Shown one piece after another: positions 1 through 10,575 of a stretch of DNA of 64,000 bases; the first letter of the stretch is position 1, and each line of letters starts with the position of its first letter. This DNA comes from Bemisia tabaci. Lineage: Eukaryota > Arthropoda > Insecta > Hemiptera > Aleyrodidae. A program made the position numbers and the translations under genes. The notes under the pieces are model-generated. The model was given only the letters and a program-made list of their open reading frames with translations, was not told where the DNA came from and made no database searches. The DNA lies in assembly GCF_918797505.1 (NCBI RefSeq), contig NC_092801.1, forward strand, positions 2,728,001-2,792,000. The letters run 5' to 3'.

Positions 1-715
1 CTCGATTTTTCGTACCAAAATCACGGTTAAAATTCGACTCTCCGTGCTACGGCCCCATCGCGCTGAACCAGACCACCCCTCCTCTTTTAATCATGACGTA
101 ATTTATGAACGACCCCTGAGCCGGGACTGCCCTGCAATATGCATCCCTTCGATCCGCTCGGAAATTTTCCAATTTTGGCACCGAAGACCGCCCCGTGCCG
201 GTTAACCAGGCTCCAAACCCGTCACGTCGGCCACAACAAGCATTGTACTCACCCCCCCCCCTCTCATTCCGTCGGCCGGACAACCCCCTCCCCCACTCGG
301 ACGCTGTGTTATGCCCACCGCATTTGCTTTAAAATGCAATCAGTCTAATGCGTTCTCCCCCCCCCCCCCACCCTTTCGAAGGTTCACTGCATCCGAAATT
401 CTGCGACCCGCCCCCAGACCTCGCTTCGATCGCGAATTCGTCGCCCTTCTGACGTAAGGGCGTATCTATATTTACAAGTAAGCCTTGTTTTACGTATAAA
501 TCTATGCTTTCTGAGGCTCATGCGGAGATCTACTCTTACGCTGGAGCAGCGACGAATTAGACATGTCCCATTCGGATTTAGCCCTGAAATACGCAACAAA
601 ACGAGCGCTTCGGGGCTCAACTGGAATTTTCATTTTACGACCACATGTTTGACGGAATTATTGATGAAAGAGTGGAAACGCCAAAACATCTTGAACCTCT
701 ATGATTTTCAAATCA
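1..715. other. non-genic stretch with C tracts
   Basis: Mixed-composition DNA with homopolymer C runs near 255-265 and 358-370. Short open frames overlap on both strands without splice or start context, so I see no gene. Two short dispersed repeats inside it are listed separately. Confidence 0.6.
476..530 (+). repeat. dispersed 50 bp motif (family Y), copy 1
   Basis: The pattern CCTTGTTTTACGTATAAATC followed by TATGCTTTC and GGCTCATG recurs at 6903-6952 and 43590-43640 with small changes. Flanks differ, so it is a dispersed repeat fragment of unknown origin. Confidence 0.45.
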
Positions 716-720
716 CAATT
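598..720 (+). repeat. diverged direct repeat, copy 1 of 3
   Basis: This stretch (GGGGCTCAACTGGAATTTTC, then ACGACCACATG, then AACCTCTATGATTTTCAAATC) matches 1588-1700 (GGGGCTCATCTGGAATTCTC, ACGACCACAGG) and, more weakly, 1430-1545. The three copies flank the family K and G fold-backs and probably share one origin. Confidence 0.45.
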
Positions 721-862
721 TGACGTATTTCTGTCAAACGGAACTATGTGCATTAAGACATAAGCCCTGAGACCCATGAGAATATACGGTAAACACGTGA
801 TATATGTATGGACTCACGTCATAATGCACGTAGTTCCATTTGGCAGAAACACGTCCAATTTA
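716..862. mobile_element. inverted-repeat element, family K copy 1
   Basis: About 147 bp with inverted ends: GACGTATTTCTGTCAAACGG on the left and, complemented, the same pattern on the right (GGCAGAAACACGTCCAATT). The arms also share GAACTATGTGCATTA. No coding capacity. Related copies lie at 1753-1840, 4349-4735, 4886-4968 and 32094-32221. Confidence 0.7.
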
Positions 863-921
863 AATATGCTTGTTTCCGATTGAACCATACATATAATGCG
901 TAAAATAGGAGCGTTCATATA

Positions 922-1438
922 GAATGGAGCTCTTGCGTGTGTCAGGAATTTCCGATTTGAAAACTGATTCCTGTGTAAAATTTTGCGAGAAACACAATTA
1001 TGGAACTTGTTTTTCTCTGAAATAAACTTCAAAGCTCCACCAAATACCCCAAAGTTGAGGCCGTAATGAATGGAATGTTCTACGCTATCCTGAAAGTTCA
1101 CCTCTGTATGTCAAGACTCCCCAACCCCATGTAAAGATAGGGAGCAAATATATTAATAAAGTTGCCATTTTTTTGCGCACTCCAAAACTGACAACACGGT
1201 ACCCTGCGAATGCATGTTCTCCCCATTTTAGCATGGAGGGTTTGACTGGATATAGAGGAGGACTCTCAGGATCGTGGGATATCCCCTCAATTACGGCTTT
1301 AAATTTGAGAGCTTTTTTGAGCTTTGGAGTTCGTTTAAGAGAAGGTCAGTGGCACCATCGTGTTCCTCGCGAAATTTCACGTTTGAATCAGTACTCAGAT
1401 CGCAAATTCCTGAAACATGCAAGAGCTCTACTCTCATT
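922..1438. mobile_element. fold-back element, family G copy 1 (old)
   Basis: About 515 bp whose two halves are reverse complements of each other around position 1180. It carries the family marks: GCGAGAAACAC, AAAGATAGGGAGCAAATA and TATCCTGA on the left, with complements on the right. It is more diverged than the copies at 18918, 42165 and 52888, so probably an older insertion. Confidence 0.75.
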
Positions 1439-1752
1439 TGACAACCACTGGCGAGATAGCTTTAGTTACAAAAGCACCTAGGCACCAAAACCTATTGAAC
1501 CTCGACCTCCCTTATCAATCATGAGTTCCGAATCGCAATTTGCACATTGGTCTCTGACTGAGTTTTGACAACCATAAGAATACGGATGCTTTGGGGCTCA
1601 TCTGGAATTCTCGTTCGACGACCACAGGCTCGACTGAATCATTTACAAAAGAACTATGTACCAAAACCTCATGACCCTTGATTTCATTGCCTATCCCAAT
1701 TTCTAGGGCTCGTGAGTTTCGGGCGCTTGTGTCTATTCCCGCACGAAACGGT
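1439..1752. other. non-genic stretch with diverged direct repeats
   Basis: Contains copies 2 (about 1430-1545) and 3 (about 1588-1700) of the direct repeat first seen at 598-720. No gene or RNA seen. Confidence 0.45.
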
Positions 1753-1840
1753 TCAATTGGACGTATTTCTGCTAAAAACACCTACGTGCATAGGGATTGG
1801 GTGCGACATAGTTCCTTTTAGCATAAATGCGTCCAATTTT
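1753..1840. mobile_element. short inverted-repeat element, family K copy 2
   Basis: Compact copy: CAATTGGACGTATTTCTG on the left and GCATAAATGCGTCCAATT on the right are imperfect reverse complements; the centre is only about 50 bp. Confidence 0.6.
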
Positions 1841-2180
1841 CGGGACGATCGATTCGGTTATGAGCTCGACCCTATGCTGTCGGCCCGTCAAACTTTAAAT
1901 TCCCGTCTACGCGCTGGACGAACGTGCTCCGAATCCCCCCCCCCTCCCCGGTTCCCCCTCTCGTCGGCTACAGCTCCCGAGGGACTGATCAGGAGTAGCC
2001 GTGTTTCGTGTTGTGTTTGCAGAGTGCACGGCTTAACCCGCGTTTAAGTCGAGGTTGCCAAGTTGGTCGGGAAAATGTAGATATTTTGGATAGGTTTTGG
2101 AGAAAAGTGCTGACTTTTCGGCACTATCTGGTGAAAATTTTTTGAGTGTGGCGAGCTCTTTGCGGCGCCTAGAAAAAACA
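1841..2180. other. non-genic stretch; family AA fragment
   Basis: A C-rich tract at about 1926-1940 is followed at about 2054-2150 by a dispersed repeat (GTTGCCAAGTTGG, then GATATTTTGG). Similar sequence occurs near 20595-20675, 24425-24530 and 47985-48060. No gene seen. Confidence 0.4.
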
Positions 2181-2871
2181 CCGCACAGTGGCTTGAGTCG
2201 ATCAGAGAGGCCGGACGTGAAATTTTTGACCAAAACTGCTAATTTTGATGTTTAATTCGTCACATTTTAAGGTGATTCGATAGACGCTATATTTTGTGTC
2301 AGAACGACATGCTATAAATCGCATCGATTGGTTCCATTTTTTCAGCTACTCGTCATTTTTCTCAAATTTTGAGATCGCAATTCTGTTGTCAGGAGACTTA
2401 AGCACTCACTTACCAATTTTAACGAAGAAATTCAACGGAATAAAGGTGCGGTTTTTTTTAGAGGAAAAATATCGCATTCGAGTGCAGGTTCGATGTCAGT
2501 ATCGAATGCGATATTTTTCCCCCTAAAAAAACCACGCCCTTATTACGTTGAATTTGTTTGTCAAAATTGGTACATGAATTCTTTAGTCTCCTGCGAACAG
2601 AATTGCGACCTCAAAATTTGAGAAAAATGACGAGTAGCTGAAAAAATGGAACCAATCGATGCGATATACAGCATGTCGTTCTGACACAAAATATAGCGTC
2701 CATTGAATCACCTAAAACTCAAAAGGGTGCTTCTAGGAGAAAATTTCACAAGAAAACGAACGAAACCACTTTTAGAACCTCACGATTTTGTATAGACGGA
2801 ATTATAAGTTTTTAAAATTTCCAAATTTTATCTGACCTCTCTCATTGACTCGACCCACTTTGCGCCGCACG
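2181..2871. mobile_element. family N element, interrupted by family M
   Basis: Ends resemble CCGCACAGTGGCTTGAGTCG on the left and GACTCGACCCACTTTGCG on the right, reverse complements of each other. The interior (TTAATTCGTCACATTTTA, GGTGCTTCTAG) matches the intact copy at 12885. A family M fold-back sits inside it, so N is the older insertion. No coding capacity. Confidence 0.7.
2269..2713. mobile_element. fold-back element, family M copy 1 (complete)
   Basis: About 445 bp near-perfect hairpin with ends AAGGTGATTCGATAGACGC and, complemented, GCGTCCATTGAATCACCT. The arms of about 210 bp meet at a short loop near 2485-2500, next to GAAAAATATCGCATTCGA and its complement. Only this copy is complete; 12424 and 21560 are half copies. 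Confidence 0.8.
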
Positions 2872-2945
2872 GTGGAAACGCCCTCTAGGAGAGGCAGGAC
2901 ATGAAATTTCAGAATAAGACTGCAAATTGTGATGTTAATTTCGCA
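2862..2945 (-). repeat. family N fragment, second partial copy
   Basis: The end motif of N is followed by GAGAGGCAGGACATGAAATT and TGTGATGTTAATTTCGC, matching the first 80 bp of N again. Two N ends abut, as after a nested insertion or a partial duplication. Confidence 0.5.
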
Positions 2946-3199
2946 TAGGCGAATTCAAGGGTGGGGGGGTAGGGGGCGTGATAACACTTATGAAAGCGCT
3001 ACTTTTCTCTGACTTTTATGCTCCTCCATATTTTCCCTAACTTTTCACGGTTCTTCCTGACCGACCTACTTCAAGCGCTCAACCGATAGACAGCGCTTTT
3101 TGATTTCAACCTGCCTCTAAAATTCTAGTATACTAATGGCATTGTTTTCAAATGACGCACCAGCTCAACATGTTAGCTGAAACAGCAAAATCATCTTAT
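2946..3199. other. non-genic stretch
   Basis: A G-rich tract at about 2963-2977, then AT-rich DNA. I see no gene, RNA or recognisable repeat. Confidence 0.5.
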
Positions 3200-3520
3200 A
3201 TTTTGGCTACATTTTGCAATTGTGAAGTACAATTTCTGTCTCAGTCTAGGAACAACGTATGTACCATTAATTTTCTACGCACGTAAGTGTTTTTATCGAT
3301 GAGCCAGATCAGTTCCGAATTGCAAACTTTAGTCCATTTGTGAAGCGGCTTTCTCATAGGTGTCGTTTCTTCACAAATGGACTACATTTTGCAATTCGGA
3401 ACTACACTTTTTGTCTCATCGGTAAAAACAATTACGTGCGTAGGAAAGTAATGGCACATACGTTGTCCAAGACTGAGACAGAAATTGCAGTTCCTGATCG
3501 CAAAATTTAGTCCAAATATA
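3200..3520. repeat. head-to-head family D repeats forming a palindrome
   Basis: Two D units face each other: 3200-3345 and 3372-3518. Each holds CTACATTTTGCAATT, a GTCTCATCGGTAAAAA-like core and TGCAAAATTTAGTCC or its complement. The spacer at 3346-3371 is itself flanked by CACAAATGGACT and its complement. Other D units lie at 57107-57253 and 61507-61665. Confidence 0.7.
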
Positions 3521-3883
3521 CGACAAATTTTGCAATTTTAGCTAAGAGAGAAATTCGATTTCGACTTGAAAGTAACGTCTCTCATTGGTAATACATCAAT
3601 ATACAGCGATGGTTGACACAGATCACCATATTTTATGATATGACGTCTCCTTTCGTTTTCAATGTCGAGACCTAGCGCAACGCGGATATTAAGTCCCAAC
3701 AACATTATTTGAGCGTGACGAAATACGTCAATAAATACGAACACGAGACGAGGAATAAAGTTTCCGGGTTTTCGGGTGAAGTGGCACTTGTATTCGCTGC
3801 CGCTGAATTCCGGCTTGGAGGAACGTCTCTATTCCTTTTGCGGCTCCTTTTAGGGCATTCGTGCCGAAGAGTGCGGAAATAGA
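3521..3883. other. single-copy stretch, no gene assigned
   Basis: A - strand open frame (3538-3744) has fairly even codon content but no recognised domain, and its start and splice context are unconvincing. I treat the stretch as non-coding. Confidence 0.35.
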
Positions 3884-4781
3884 AGAAATGGAGACGTTGC
3901 ATGTGTGAGGAATTTGCGATTTGACTTTTGATTCTTATATAAAAGTTGGCGAGAAACACGATGGTGCCACTGGTTTTCTCTGAAATCAACTCCCAAGCTC
4001 AAAAAAAGCTCGCAAGTTAAGGCCAAAACGGAGGGGATATCCCACGCTATCCTGAGAGTCCACCTCTACATCAAGACAAACTCTCCATGCAAAGATAGGG
4101 ATCAAATACAATGACAGGGCTGCAACTTTGATTGGGGACTCCAAAACTGAAAAAACGGCGACCCTGCTAATGTATTTGCTCCCTATCTTTGCTTGGAGAG
4201 TTTGTCTTGATGTAGAGGTGGACTCTCAGGATAGCTTGGGACATCCCCTCCATTTTGACCTCAACTTGCCGAGAGCTTTTTTTGAGCTTGGGAGTAGATT
4301 TCAGAGAAAACCAGTGGCAACATCGTGTTTCTCGCGAACTTTTACTTGGACGTATTTCTACCAAACAGACTTATGTGCAAGTGAGAAATATGGGGTGTGC
4401 TCGTTAGTTCTCTGTGCCATAAGAGTGAATGAGAATAATAAAACGCCAGTGACGTCAGCGGCAACGAAGGAGCGCCGACACAACGGGGAGCTCGTTGGAG
4501 GGAGAATTAACTCATGAGCCCTGTCCACAATGCTCTCTTGCCATTCCCGCGGCTCATGAGTTCCGCATTCAGTTGGCACATAGGTCTGTTTGATAGAATG
4601 TAATATCCCGCTTTTCCAATTCTTCAAAAGGAATCACGCCCACTTTTACATTGCTTCTTATGCAGCTTCCTAGAGCACACCCCATATTTCTCACCTCCAC
4701 ATAGGTCTCTTTGGTAGAAATACGTCCACTTAAGAATCAAAGGTCAAATCGCAAATCCCTCACACATGCAACATCTCCATT
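3884..4781. mobile_element. fold-back element, family G copy 2, split by a family K element
   Basis: Left arm starts AAATGGAGACGTTGCATG and the right arm ends ACATGCAACATCTCCATTT. The right arm is interrupted at 4349-4735 by a family K element: the arm stops at GCGAACTTTTAC and resumes at AAGAATCAAAGGTC. G is therefore older than that K insertion. Confidence 0.75.
4349..4735. mobile_element. family K element inside family G
   Basis: Ends TTGGACGTATTTCTACCAAA and, complemented, TTTGGTAGAAATACGTCCA. The interior holds two further ACATAGGTCTGTTTG-like units and a GC-richer core (4400-4560). It is the longest K copy here and carries no recognisable gene. Confidence 0.65.
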
Positions 4782-4885
4782 TTCTTTATTTAGACCCACG
4801 AAAAAATATCCAAGTTTCATCGCACAACCTAACAGGCTTGCTTCAGAAATCGAGCGATGACGGTTTGGTCGTTCGGCGAGAGTGA

Positions 4886-4968
4886 TACGAACGTATTTAT
4901 GCCAAAAGGAACTGTGTTGAACGTAAACTGTATGCTGATAGTTCCTTTTAGCATAAATACGTCCGACA
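4886..4968. mobile_element. short inverted-repeat element, family K copy 4
   Basis: ACGTATTTATGCCAAAAGGA on the left and TCCTTTTAGCATAAATACGT on the right are reverse complements around a core of about 40 bp. Confidence 0.6.
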
Positions 4969-5585
4969 AAAGTAGGTGTGGCAAAAATCTGACGTGAGCT
5001 GCTCAACGATTAAATTTGCCACGAATCGCGTGCGCAAAGATCTTCGTCCGATCTGTCTAACCGTTATTAGAATAGATGGAGCGACGTTCAACATATGTAT
5101 AGAATTATAGATGGCTGAAGTGCGACACCTAAGATCGCACTTGAAATTTCAAGAAGTTTTTAAAATTTCATGAAAAATAGCCTACAGTTTCAAATTACTG
5201 AAACTTCACTGGGGAATTATAGAAAATTTCACGTAAAAGATCATCGTTGATTTTTAAATTCTGATTTTTCATGACATTTTCAATCTCCTTGCGACACCAC
5301 GTATTTCCATCATTGAGGTGTTTCAAAGTACCCGCTCCTAGTTCATTTTTTTGAAGAGGAACAAGTCAGCTCTATAGCTTGAAATTCATACAGAATATTC
5401 TCCTGAAAAAGGAAAACATATCAAGGTGGCTTTCAAGAGATTACGTTGACTAGTTTTCCAGGGTAAAAATAAAGTATGACTGGAAGTTTACATTGTCGCA
5501 AACGGAGATACATGGTCTCACACGATAGCCATCAATACGAATTTATTTTCCCCATCTTTTAGGTGGTGTTTCAGTATTTTTGATG
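4969..5585. other. AT-rich non-genic stretch
   Basis: Holds short TTTCATGAAAAATA-type repeats at about 5130-5290 and a family O fragment at about 5450-5510 (AATAAAGTATGACTGGAAG, like 41360-41385). No gene seen. Confidence 0.4.
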
Positions 5586-5894
5586 CAGGATGTCTACTAA
5601 AACGGGCTGGCCATAATTCAGTACTTTTACAGTACTTCTTCAGTACATTCCCAAAAAATTCAGTACCTCCTCAACAGAAAAATTCAGTACTTCTTCAGTA
5701 CCTCCATTTGACGAAATTCGAAAAATGTCAAGAATTTGAATTTCTCGCTTAAATCAGGACAAAAATGACAAAACAATGAAAAAAATTCCGGACCTCTTCC
5801 GGAATTACCGCACTTTTTCAGTACTTCCGGACCCCCTTAAAAAATGGGTACTATTTCCGGACTGTCCGAAAATTCCGGACTTGTAGACACCCTG
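5586..5894. mobile_element. family F element, copy 1
   Basis: About 309 bp with ends CAGGATGTCTACTAAAACG and, complemented, GACTTGTAGACACCCTG. The interior is an iterated series of CAGTAC and TTCCGGAC words (CAGTACTTCTTCAGTAC, CTTCCGGACC). Other copies lie at 9986, 10247, 11231 and 22918. No coding capacity. Confidence 0.75.
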
Positions 5895-6830
5895 TGATGA
5901 CACAGATATACCCCGAAAGAAATCCCACAATACGTTCAACAAGAGATTAAGTCTGATGCGTTGTATTGTATGTATTCTCGGAAAGCGAACCAGAGAAACA
6001 CTAAACGAATCGCTTAGTTCAAATTAAAGCTCAAAAGAAAACCGACTTCTGAGAAACACTGAAAGTACGAAACCGAGAGCGCTCTTTGTGTCGAGAACGG
6101 GATCTCTCAGGGGGTGGGGCTCAATCATAATCACCGCTGAAAACACGAAAAACAAAGACCGGGTTGGAAATCCGGGGGGACGAGGTGGGGGGAAGGGGGG
6201 TTATTTAATCATCCGGACCGTAATAACTGCCGAAAGTATCAAAAAAGGAGGAGAGATTAGTTCGAAAAGGGTTCGCAGGCTGCCTATTAATGCAGAGCGT
6301 AAACATTCAGTGATAAAACGAATTTCGGGGGGAGGTGGGTGGGAGGGGGGGGGGGGGGGTTAAAATTAGTAGCGAAGATTGTAATACTGTGATAACTGAA
6401 TCGAGCTCGTTGATACGTACCGCCGTGGTCGGGGGGCGGATAGGAGCGTGGAGGTGGCATTGTCAGATTTACCGTATTCAAGAATGCATGCACACAATTA
6501 GAAATTTCCGTGTTCGCGGTTACCCTGAGTTACTTTTTTTTCGGTCCGATCAACCAAAATAACTTGGTTCATCCACTAGATTTTTGGTTGAATCGACCGA
6601 AACCGATGGTTAAGCAGAAATATGCTCTTCATTTGTTTTTGGACTACCACTCTTCTTTGGTGCTGTAGTATCTTGATTTATTTTGCGAGGAAAGCTCCGT
6701 GCTCTTAAAGGATGCCTGTTATTCTTAATATGTTGAAGCGCCTTCAATGTCGTGTGATACTGTGCAACACCTCTGTTGTGAAATAGTTGCTTGAGGCGCC
6801 GTGACACGCTGCGGCGAGACTGCTGCCTTC
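5895..6830. other. non-genic stretch with G tracts
   Basis: G-rich runs occur at 6176-6200 and 6328-6360. The - strand open frame at 6610-6810 (motif RRSVSRRLKQLFHNRG) is Arg/Lys-rich but unrecognised and has no clear start. Around 6535-6605 a TCGGTCCGATCAACC / GGTTGAATCGACCGA inverted pair occurs. Confidence 0.35.
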
Positions 6831-6888
6831 AAACCTAAGTGGATACTTCAAGCATTGCGCAATGCGTGAAGTATCCCTTTAGGTTTGT
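6831..6888. repeat. short near-perfect hairpin (family W)
   Basis: CAAACCTAAGTGGATACTTC pairs with GAAGTATCCCTTTAGGTTTG around a CATTGCGCAATG core. A related half-site with GCGCAATGCGCGAAGTATCC lies near 43110-43130. Confidence 0.6.
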
Positions 6889-6902
6889 AGGCGCCAGTGC
6901 AT

Positions 6903-6952
6903 GCCTCGCGTCCTGTTTTACATGTAAATCCATGCTTTCATGCGGCTCATAC
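6903..6952 (+). repeat. dispersed 50 bp motif (family Y), copy 2
   Basis: CCTGTTTTACATGTAAATCC followed by ATGCTTTCATGCGGCTCAT, as at 476 and 43590. Confidence 0.45.
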
Positions 6953-7171
6953 TGCCGTGATGGCGCAGAGAGTAGTAAGAGCAAACATGAAGTTTTGAGA
7001 AAACGGGCTTCGAAGCTTCTGACCGAAAAATGTTATTGAAAAGAGCCTCCGTTCTTTGTCAAATTGCCACCAATCGTCCGAAAGACTAGTAGAAATTGTT
7101 TGGATGATTAAGAATCGACTGTTTCATTTCAATTATATGAAAAGGGTTTTTCATTTTCATGCTAAGCTATT

Positions 7172-7340
7172 GTTAGGCAAGACAGCCGTAAGTGCTATCT
7201 TCGGAATACTTTCGTGATTGCGTTTTGGACACACAAAAAACACATTTTCAGGTAAGAAATTAGCAGAGGAACTATACTTGAAAACACTGCTTTCATTGGC
7301 TCCCTGAAGGAATATTGTCACTTAATACTGTCTTGCCTAA
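7172..7340. mobile_element. 169 bp inverted-repeat element
   Basis: TTAGGCAAGACAG on the left and CTGTCTTGCCTAA on the right are exact complements. The interior is AT-rich and non-coding. No second copy seen in the window. Confidence 0.55.
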
Positions 7341-7540
7341 AAGTACGTCATTTTTTGCGCACTTGCGGCTATCTCACATGTCTCGCTTTGATACAATTAG
7401 GATGAATTTTGCCGTTTTAGCTGTTTCAGTGATTTCATCTAAAAGAGTTGAGACGAATTTTAAAGGAGACTCTAGATCGAAAATTTGACACTTGCTGCTC
7501 TCTTGGCTATCAGGGCAGAATATGGGTACTCTAAGGCCTT

Positions 7541-7966
7541 GTCCCCACGGGACGTTTTCATGGGATTTGTCCCAATTTTGAATCGCAGAATGAAACTTCT
7601 GGATTTTTTCCCAGTTACCGTCTCCACGGACGGGCTCATACAGTCCTGCGACTAGTTTGCGCGGGAAGATAAATTAGTTAAAGTCGAGTATTTAACCGGG
7701 ATTAAAATAATAATTGCACTCAATTGATAAATAGACACATTTTTTAACGAAACAAACATTGTAGTATATTTGTAGTATGTAGTAATGAATAAAATATCGC
7801 ACAGTTCGTTTACACTTCTTCTTCTTCTCTCAGTGGATCCTAGGGTACAAGTACCATACTTGGTACTGGGAAAAATATTGATTAACTCAATATTTTTCCC
7901 AACTTCGTAAGTGGGATTTTTCCCTGGGACAAATCTCGTAAAACGGCTCGTGGAGACAAGGCCTAG
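7541..7966. mobile_element. inverted-repeat element with AAGGCCTTGTC ends
   Basis: CTAAGGCCTTGTCCCCACGG on the left pairs with CGTGGAGACAAGGCCTAG on the right, and GGGATTTGTCCC pairs with GGGACAAATC further in. About 425 bp, with an AT-rich interior and a smaller inner hairpin, GGGAAAAATATTGA / TCAATATTTTTCCC (7870-7902). Non-coding. Confidence 0.65.
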
Positions 7967-8655
7967 TACGGGTAAAATTACACCCTGACTTCCTCGTTCT
8001 CGAGCCCTGCTTCCCAAAATTCCGCCTGAATCCGACAACGGCGAGCCGCGGTAACAAGAACCGGAAGAGAATTATCGGGGAACAAAAGGTCGACGACGAG
8101 GGGGTGGGGGGGGGCGGTACGGGAGGGTTCGCGTTCCGTTCCGACTCGCAACTTTTAATCCGTGCGTAGCCGAACAGCGCCGGAGTGCCCTGAATGAAAA
8201 AAAAAAAACCCGGGGTCGAAAATATTAGACCGGGGGAAGAGCCCTTATTAACGTTCGTTTTAATGCGGCGTGCGGCGAATTTTAAACCGGGGGTGCGGGG
8301 GGAGATCATAAGATAAGCCTAATTGGGCCGCTAAGCCCCGCCGATCCCCGAATCCGAAGGGTCACGACGCGTGCTTGCGCTCATGCTCTCCGAACCCCCC
8401 GCACCCCTGTTCCCTGAAATTCCGCCCCCTCCCCGACAAAACCGCGTATTCGGTCCCGGAGATAAGCCGTGCTTCACGTGGGTTTCCGCTCGGTTCGGGA
8501 AAGCGCTCCAAAATCGAGTTGCGTCTTTTTCCCGCAGGAGGGCGGAAATGTCGACTGTTGCACGTTTCCTTCGAAGGGTATACCCCCCCCCCCCCCCCAC
8601 CATGTCCTGAATTGTTATGCGAAATCGGTGATGATAATCCGGGTCGTCGGTATTA
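7967..8655. other. GC-rich stretch with a 16-C run
   Basis: C/G-rich DNA with long overlapping open frames on both strands, as expected by chance at high GC. The C run lies at 8583-8598. No gene supported. Confidence 0.45.
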
Positions 8656-8908
8656 CTGCCGTGCTGAGAAAGAACGTCGTATGAACATTCGAGAGTTGCC
8701 ACAGTTCCTCGAAGAAAACATGTGTTTTGGACGACATTTATGCACATTTTACCTTGAAATTTTCGGATATTTTAGATATAACTGCCCGCAAACTTTTCTG
8801 AAAATTTTGGAAGAAAATATTCACAAATTTCCCAGTAATCTCGGTTTTTATCGAAGAAAACTTGGTAACGTCTGAGGGCTTATATGTTGTTCTTTCTTAG
8901 CACGGCAG
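8656..8908. mobile_element. family C element, copy 1
   Basis: About 253 bp with ends CTGCCGTGCTGAGAAAGAAC and, complemented, TTCTTTCTTAGCACGGCAG. Family marks GAACATTCGAGAGTTGCC and TTTTCGGATATTTTAGAT are present. Open frames cross it by chance. Confidence 0.75.
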
Positions 8909-9985
8909 ATTCAATGGCCCCTTTCCTTTCGGCGTGCCTCTTCAGGGTGACTAAAAATACCTAAGGAGCAAGCGATGATCAAAAAATAAAAAGAAAATTA
9001 CCGGTCGACCAAACCGGATCTGCATTGGACTGTAACGTTACGGTCATTAGAAAGTATCGATCAGTTATCATCTGTCATTTATCACGTCTCTGAACATTCT
9101 GAGTATATTTCAGAGTAAAGGACGAGTCGGGAATTTTCTCAATCGATGATGATGATTCAAAGCAGTTCCTCTGCGGGTATGCATTTGAAAGATGATTTTT
9201 GCTCCTTGCGTATTTAAAGTGTTATCTACGAACTGACATTTTTATTTTTCGTTGGATTACTTCAATTTTTCTTAATTTAGAAGTTCCTTGACTATCCAAG
9301 AATTTTACGCAAAAATCGGATTTGGGGCAGTTTGCGGTCGCATGCCGAAAAATCTGTTTTTTTTCCCGCAAAAAATCAGCCTACAGACCCATATTTAGGT
9401 AGGTATTAGACCGAAAACGGACCGAAGGTGATCAAATCATGATTAATTCCGTAAAGTATAGACCTTTAATGAGAAAAAACAGCTTCTATTAATACTCCTC
9501 CTTCTGCTGTTTTTTTTCCCCTTGAAAACTCAAGGATATCCAGAAGTTCAAGGCGCCACAGCTTTCTTGGCCACACTCAATAAATTAAGTATCTCATTAA
9601 GAACGAAATTTTTTGGAAAAGGTGAATCCTGAGAGTCTTAACGCTGAGCTACCGCCTGACAGAAATTACCGAGCGGCAGACTTGCGGACGATAGGAAAAA
9701 GTTGGCCCAGCCCAAGGCATGGAACGGAACAAAAAGTTGAAACATGCAAACAACTGCTGCAACAGAACAGAGTAGCCGTTCGGATCGGGTGTATGTACTC
9801 ACGCAAATTAGGCCCCCGGCCTTTTGTCCCCCCCCCCCCCGGACCACCATCACCCACCGATAAATTTCGCGGATACGCCTCCGATCGGATTTAGAACGGG
9901 TCTATTGCCTCGTGCGGCAGATCACAAACTCTTTTCGTTGTTTCACGGTCGAAAGGACGTAGCTACAATGGGCCGCTGGCTCGCT
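8909..9985. other. single-copy stretch, no gene assigned
   Basis: AT-rich to 9600, then a GC-richer part with a + strand open frame (about 9613-9894, motif CKQLLQQNRVAVRI) that ends in a low-complexity Pro-rich tail coded by a C run at 9829-9840. I could not support it as an exon. Confidence 0.35.
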
Positions 9986-10575
9986 AGGGTGTCTACTAAA
10001 ACAGGCTGGCCGAAAATCAGTACTTATACAGTACTTTTTCAGTTCATTCCCAAGAATTTCAGTACCCCCTTAACAGAAAAATTCAGTACTTTTTCAGTAC
10101 CTCCATTTGACGAAATTCGAAAAATTTCAAAAAAATGAATTTCTCGCTCAAGTTGCGACAAAAATGGCAAAAATTCCGGACCTCCTTATGGAATTTTCGC
10201 ACTTTTTCAGTACTTCCGGACCGCCCTTAAAAAATCAGTACTATTTCAGGATGTCTACTAAAATAGGCTGACTAAAAATCAGTTCTTTATAGTACTTTTT
10301 CGGTACATTTCCCAGAAATTCAGTACCTCCTCAACGGAAAATTCAATACTTTTTCAGTACCTCCAAATGACGAAACTCGAAAAATTCCAAACATTTAAAT
10401 TTCTCGCTCAAATTGCGACAAGAATGACATAATTCCGGACCTTCTTGCGGAATTTCCGCACTTTTTCAGTTCTTCCGGACTGCCCTTAAAAAATCAGTAC
10501 TATTTTGGACTTTCCGTAAACTTCAACTTGTAGACACACTGTATTTTCGGACTTTCCAGACTTGCAAACACCCTG
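9986..10575. mobile_element. family F element, copy 2, interrupted by copy 3
   Basis: Starts AGGGTGTCTACTAAAACAGG; its interior stops in CAGTACTATTTC at 10246. It resumes after 10540 with TATTTTCGGACTTTCC and ends at ACACCCTGG. The gap is filled by a second F element in the same orientation. Confidence 0.7.
10247..10540. mobile_element. family F element, copy 3, nested in copy 2
   Basis: Ends AGGATGTCTACTAAAATAGG and CTTGTAGACACACTG. A short TATTTC / TATTTTC duplication brackets it, consistent with insertion into the older copy. Confidence 0.65.

Noticed and set aside
6610..6810. Basic - strand frame as a gene
   Set aside because: No ATG start and no recognised domain; the surrounding DNA is repeat-like.
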